Assembly: GCA_020160915.1 (NCBI GenBank)
Contig: JAIUPK010000002.1
Coordinates: forward strand, 434,001-498,000
Length of the DNA: 64,000 nucleotides
DNA from: Actinomycetota bacterium
GTDB lineage: Bacteria; Actinomycetota; Actinomycetes; Actinomycetales; Microbacteriaceae
Direction of reading: 5' to 3'
The notes under the pieces are model-generated. The model did not search any database and was not told the origin of the DNA. It saw only the letters and a list, made by a program, of their open reading frames with translations. A program made the position numbers and the translations under genes. Numbering within the stretch: position 1 is the first letter of the stretch; each line of letters opens with the position of its first letter. Of this stretch, positions 62,792 to 64,000 are shown piece by piece.

Positions 62792-63160
62792 GGCCAGTTG
62801 GCTGAGACAGACGAAGTTGCCTTCGCTGTCGCGGAACCATGCCGTTCGACTCTCACCGCTGTCGAGCACTCCGTCGACGGTCTTCATACCGGGAAAGTCG
62901 TACTCCTCGAACGCCAGCCCGGCATCGCGCAACCTGGCCATGTCGGCGGCAAGATCGTCCGAGATCAGGCACATCTGGGTGTTCTGGGCGGTGCCCGCAT
63001 TGGATGTCTCGTAGAGAGCGAAACGACCCGCCGGGCCTACTCGGTACATGAGCATCCCGTCGAGTGTGCCCTCGGGCTCCATCCCTAGCTTGTCGTGGTA
63101 GAAGCCGCGCGCTCTTTCGAGGTCCTGGGCGGGCAGCACGGTATACAGGTCTTGCAACAT
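62789..63160 (-). CDS. VOC-family (glyoxalase/bleomycin-resistance fold) protein
   Basis: A 123-residue single-unit VOC protein. LYTVLPAQDLERARGFYHDKLGMEPE is the family N-terminal pattern; the C-terminal half ends ESRTAWFRDSEGNFVCLSQLA, with the Asp-x-x-Gly-Asn segment. Classic metal ligands of glyoxalase I are not obvious, so the reaction is unknown. AAGGAG lies eight bases before the ATG at 63160. An imperfect inverted repeat lies upstream. Confidence 0.82.
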   Translation of the reverse strand: MLQDLYTVLPAQDLERARGFYHDKLGMEPEGTLDGMLMYRVGPAGRFALYETSNAGTAQNTQMCLISDDLAADMARLRDAGLAFEEYDFPGMKTVDGVLDSGESRTAWFRDSEGNFVCLSQLA

Positions 63161-63206
63161 CGTCCGACTCCTTGGGGCCGATGGTGTGGTCCGAGTGTGC
63201 GGGAGG

Positions 63207-63239
63207 GGAATTCGGCGTCATTGAATCGACGCGGATTCC
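63207..63239. promoter_or_regulatory. Imperfect inverted repeat upstream of the VOC gene
   Basis: GGAATTCGGCGTC (63207-63219) and GACGCGGATTCC (63228-63239) are inverted arms with one insertion and one mismatch, within the 228-base gap between the VOC gene and the plus-strand gene at 63389. It may be an operator. The rest of the gap holds nothing else I recognise. Confidence 0.35.
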
Positions 63240-63388
63240 TCTCCACGGTCGTCGGCGGTGCCGACGCGAGGGTAAGTGGCCCCGACTATACGCCGCTGGC
63301 ACGCACCCGGCTAGTGGTCGCCCGCAGGCTCAGCGCGGCCCCGGCGAGCTTTCCCGATGCCTCCCGACCCGCCCGGTACGGTAGCCCC

Positions 63389-63883
63389 ATGGGTTTCAGG
63401 CAGTGGATGCACGATCACTTCGTGACCCCGGATGCCGTGTACGGCCTCATCCTGTACTCCGCGCTCATCGGCGGGGTGTCGGACTCGGACAGCAACTCGG
63501 TCGAGGTTCTGATCATCTCGGCGGTGTCGCTGCTGATCTTCTGGGGCGCTCACGTGTTCGCGAGCACTATCGCCACCCACGGCGTCAAGGACGGCAGGGA
63601 GATCACTCTCGGGCAGGCGACGCTGCGCGCGTTCAGCCACTCCTCGGGCATGCTCTACGCGGCCATCTTGCCGTCGCTGCCCCTGATCGTCGGCGCGTTC
63701 GGCCTTGTGTCCACGGATGACGCGGTGAGCTACTCGCTGCTACTCGCCATGATCGTGCTGGGTGTTCTCGGCTACCAGGCCTTCGCCCAGCGCGGAGCGA
63801 AGATGGGCCGGCGCATCTGGGGTGGCATCGGCACGGCGTTCTTCGGCTTCCTCATGATCGTGCTCAATGTCGCCGTGCACTGA
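63389..63883 (+). CDS. Hypothetical membrane protein
   Basis: A 164-residue protein, unrecognised. It has four hydrophobic segments (AVYGLILYSALIGGV, VEVLIISAVSLLIFWGAHVFASTIA, MLYAAILPSLPLIVGAFGLV, SYSLLLAMIVLGVLGYQAFA) and a C-terminal WGGIGTAFFGFLMIVLNVAV segment. ATG at 63389 lies six bases after TACGGT (63377-63382), leaderless-type. A longer in-frame extension to 63095 overlaps the VOC gene and is rejected. Confidence 0.7.
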   Translation: MGFRQWMHDHFVTPDAVYGLILYSALIGGVSDSDSNSVEVLIISAVSLLIFWGAHVFASTIATHGVKDGREITLGQATLRAFSHSSGMLYAAILPSLPLIVGAFGLVSTDDAVSYSLLLAMIVLGVLGYQAFAQRGAKMGRRIWGGIGTAFFGFLMIVLNVAVH

Positions 63884-63910
63884 ACGCCCAGTGATCGACC
63901 CCGGTAGCCG

Positions 63911-64000
63911 ATGAATCGCCGACTCACCGCCCTGTTCGCCGCGTTCGAGGCGCTGCTCGTGGTGGCCATCGGCGTCGGTATCCCACTCGCACCGCTGACG
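63911..64000 (+). CDS. DUF6350-like membrane protein, N-terminal fragment
   Basis: Starts at the ATG at 63911 and runs off the window after 30 codons: MNRRLTALFAAFEALLVVAI and then GVGIPLAPLT. This is a membrane segment with a basic N terminus resembling the start of DUF6350 proteins, which lie near sucCD in Microbacteriaceae. The evidence is limited to these 30 residues. A TGATCGA fragment of the intergenic repeat family lies just upstream (63892-63898). Confidence 0.55.
   Translation, partial: MNRRLTALFAAFEALLVVAIGVGIPLAPLT

Noticed and set aside
60319-62856. 845-codon open frame on the minus strand opposite sucD and the hydrolase
   Set aside because: Spans two unrelated, well-identified genes antisense; no motifs.

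Overview
High-GC chromosomal window from an actinobacterium, most likely a member of the Microbacteriaceae (Micrococcales). This rests on the ribosomal and alpha-operon gene order without map or rpsD, zinc-ribbon L36, GuaB3, LAxTG-type wall anchoring, TANNNT -10 boxes placed directly before start codons, and the very frequent GGATGC/GCATCC hexamer inside genes. Nearly everything is core housekeeping. I see no prophage, integrase, transposase, CRISPR array, tRNA or rRNA.

Layout. 1-5580: end of the spc operon and the alpha operon (rplO end, secY, adk, infA, rpmJ, rpsM, rpsK, rpoA, rplQ), closed by a strong hairpin. 5581-9369: tandem-GNAT acetyltransferase, OafA-type acyltransferase, truA. 9370-10570: rplM-rpsI behind a clear sigma-A promoter. 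10600-18333: wall-precursor and cofactor genes (glmM, a CDF-like protein, coaA, glmS, acpS, alr) running through overlapping stop/start codons into the t6A set tsaE-tsaB-rimI-tsaD (to 19855). 19952-22104: two DUF4190-like membrane proteins and a THUMP-like methyltransferase. 22131-22631: repeat block plus a double-CIRCE promoter for groES. 22712-30561: EamA/RarD protein, two amino-acid/amide ABC binding lipoproteins and a convergent livHMGF operon. 30732-41913: guaB, a beta-helix surface protein, an oxidoreductase, an ABC-F protein, a TetR-regulated ABC exporter, guaB3 and glpD. 41974-46703: KhtT/KhtU-like K+/H+ antiporter, SURF1-like protein, DUF3817 and guaA. 46822-50159: a pair of translationally coupled dynamin/YfjP-type GTPases. 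50406-58932: Bax-inhibitor-like protein, small membrane proteins, GDPD, PcrA/UvrD helicase coupled to an RNase II-like protein, an MFS exporter coupled to a DUF2236 protein. 59118-64000: sucCD, a secreted TAP-like peptidase, a VOC protein, a small membrane protein and the start of a DUF6350-like gene.

How it works together. Three GuaB/GuaA genes cover IMP to GMP; glmM/glmS feed UDP-GlcNAc and alr feeds D-Ala to the wall; coaA and acpS supply CoA and its phosphopantetheine; tsaBDE make t6A on tRNA. The liv transporter and its two binding proteins appear nitrogen-linked, because a GTTAC-n6-GTAAC palindrome sits just upstream of the -35 box of the second binding-protein gene. The most interesting items are that putative GlnR box, a LivH permease fused to a signal peptide plus an Ig-like domain, the GTPase pair, repeats that donate stop codons to neighbouring genes, a GuaB3 whose catalytic-position Cys is Ser, and a CDF-fold protein lacking the usual metal ligands.
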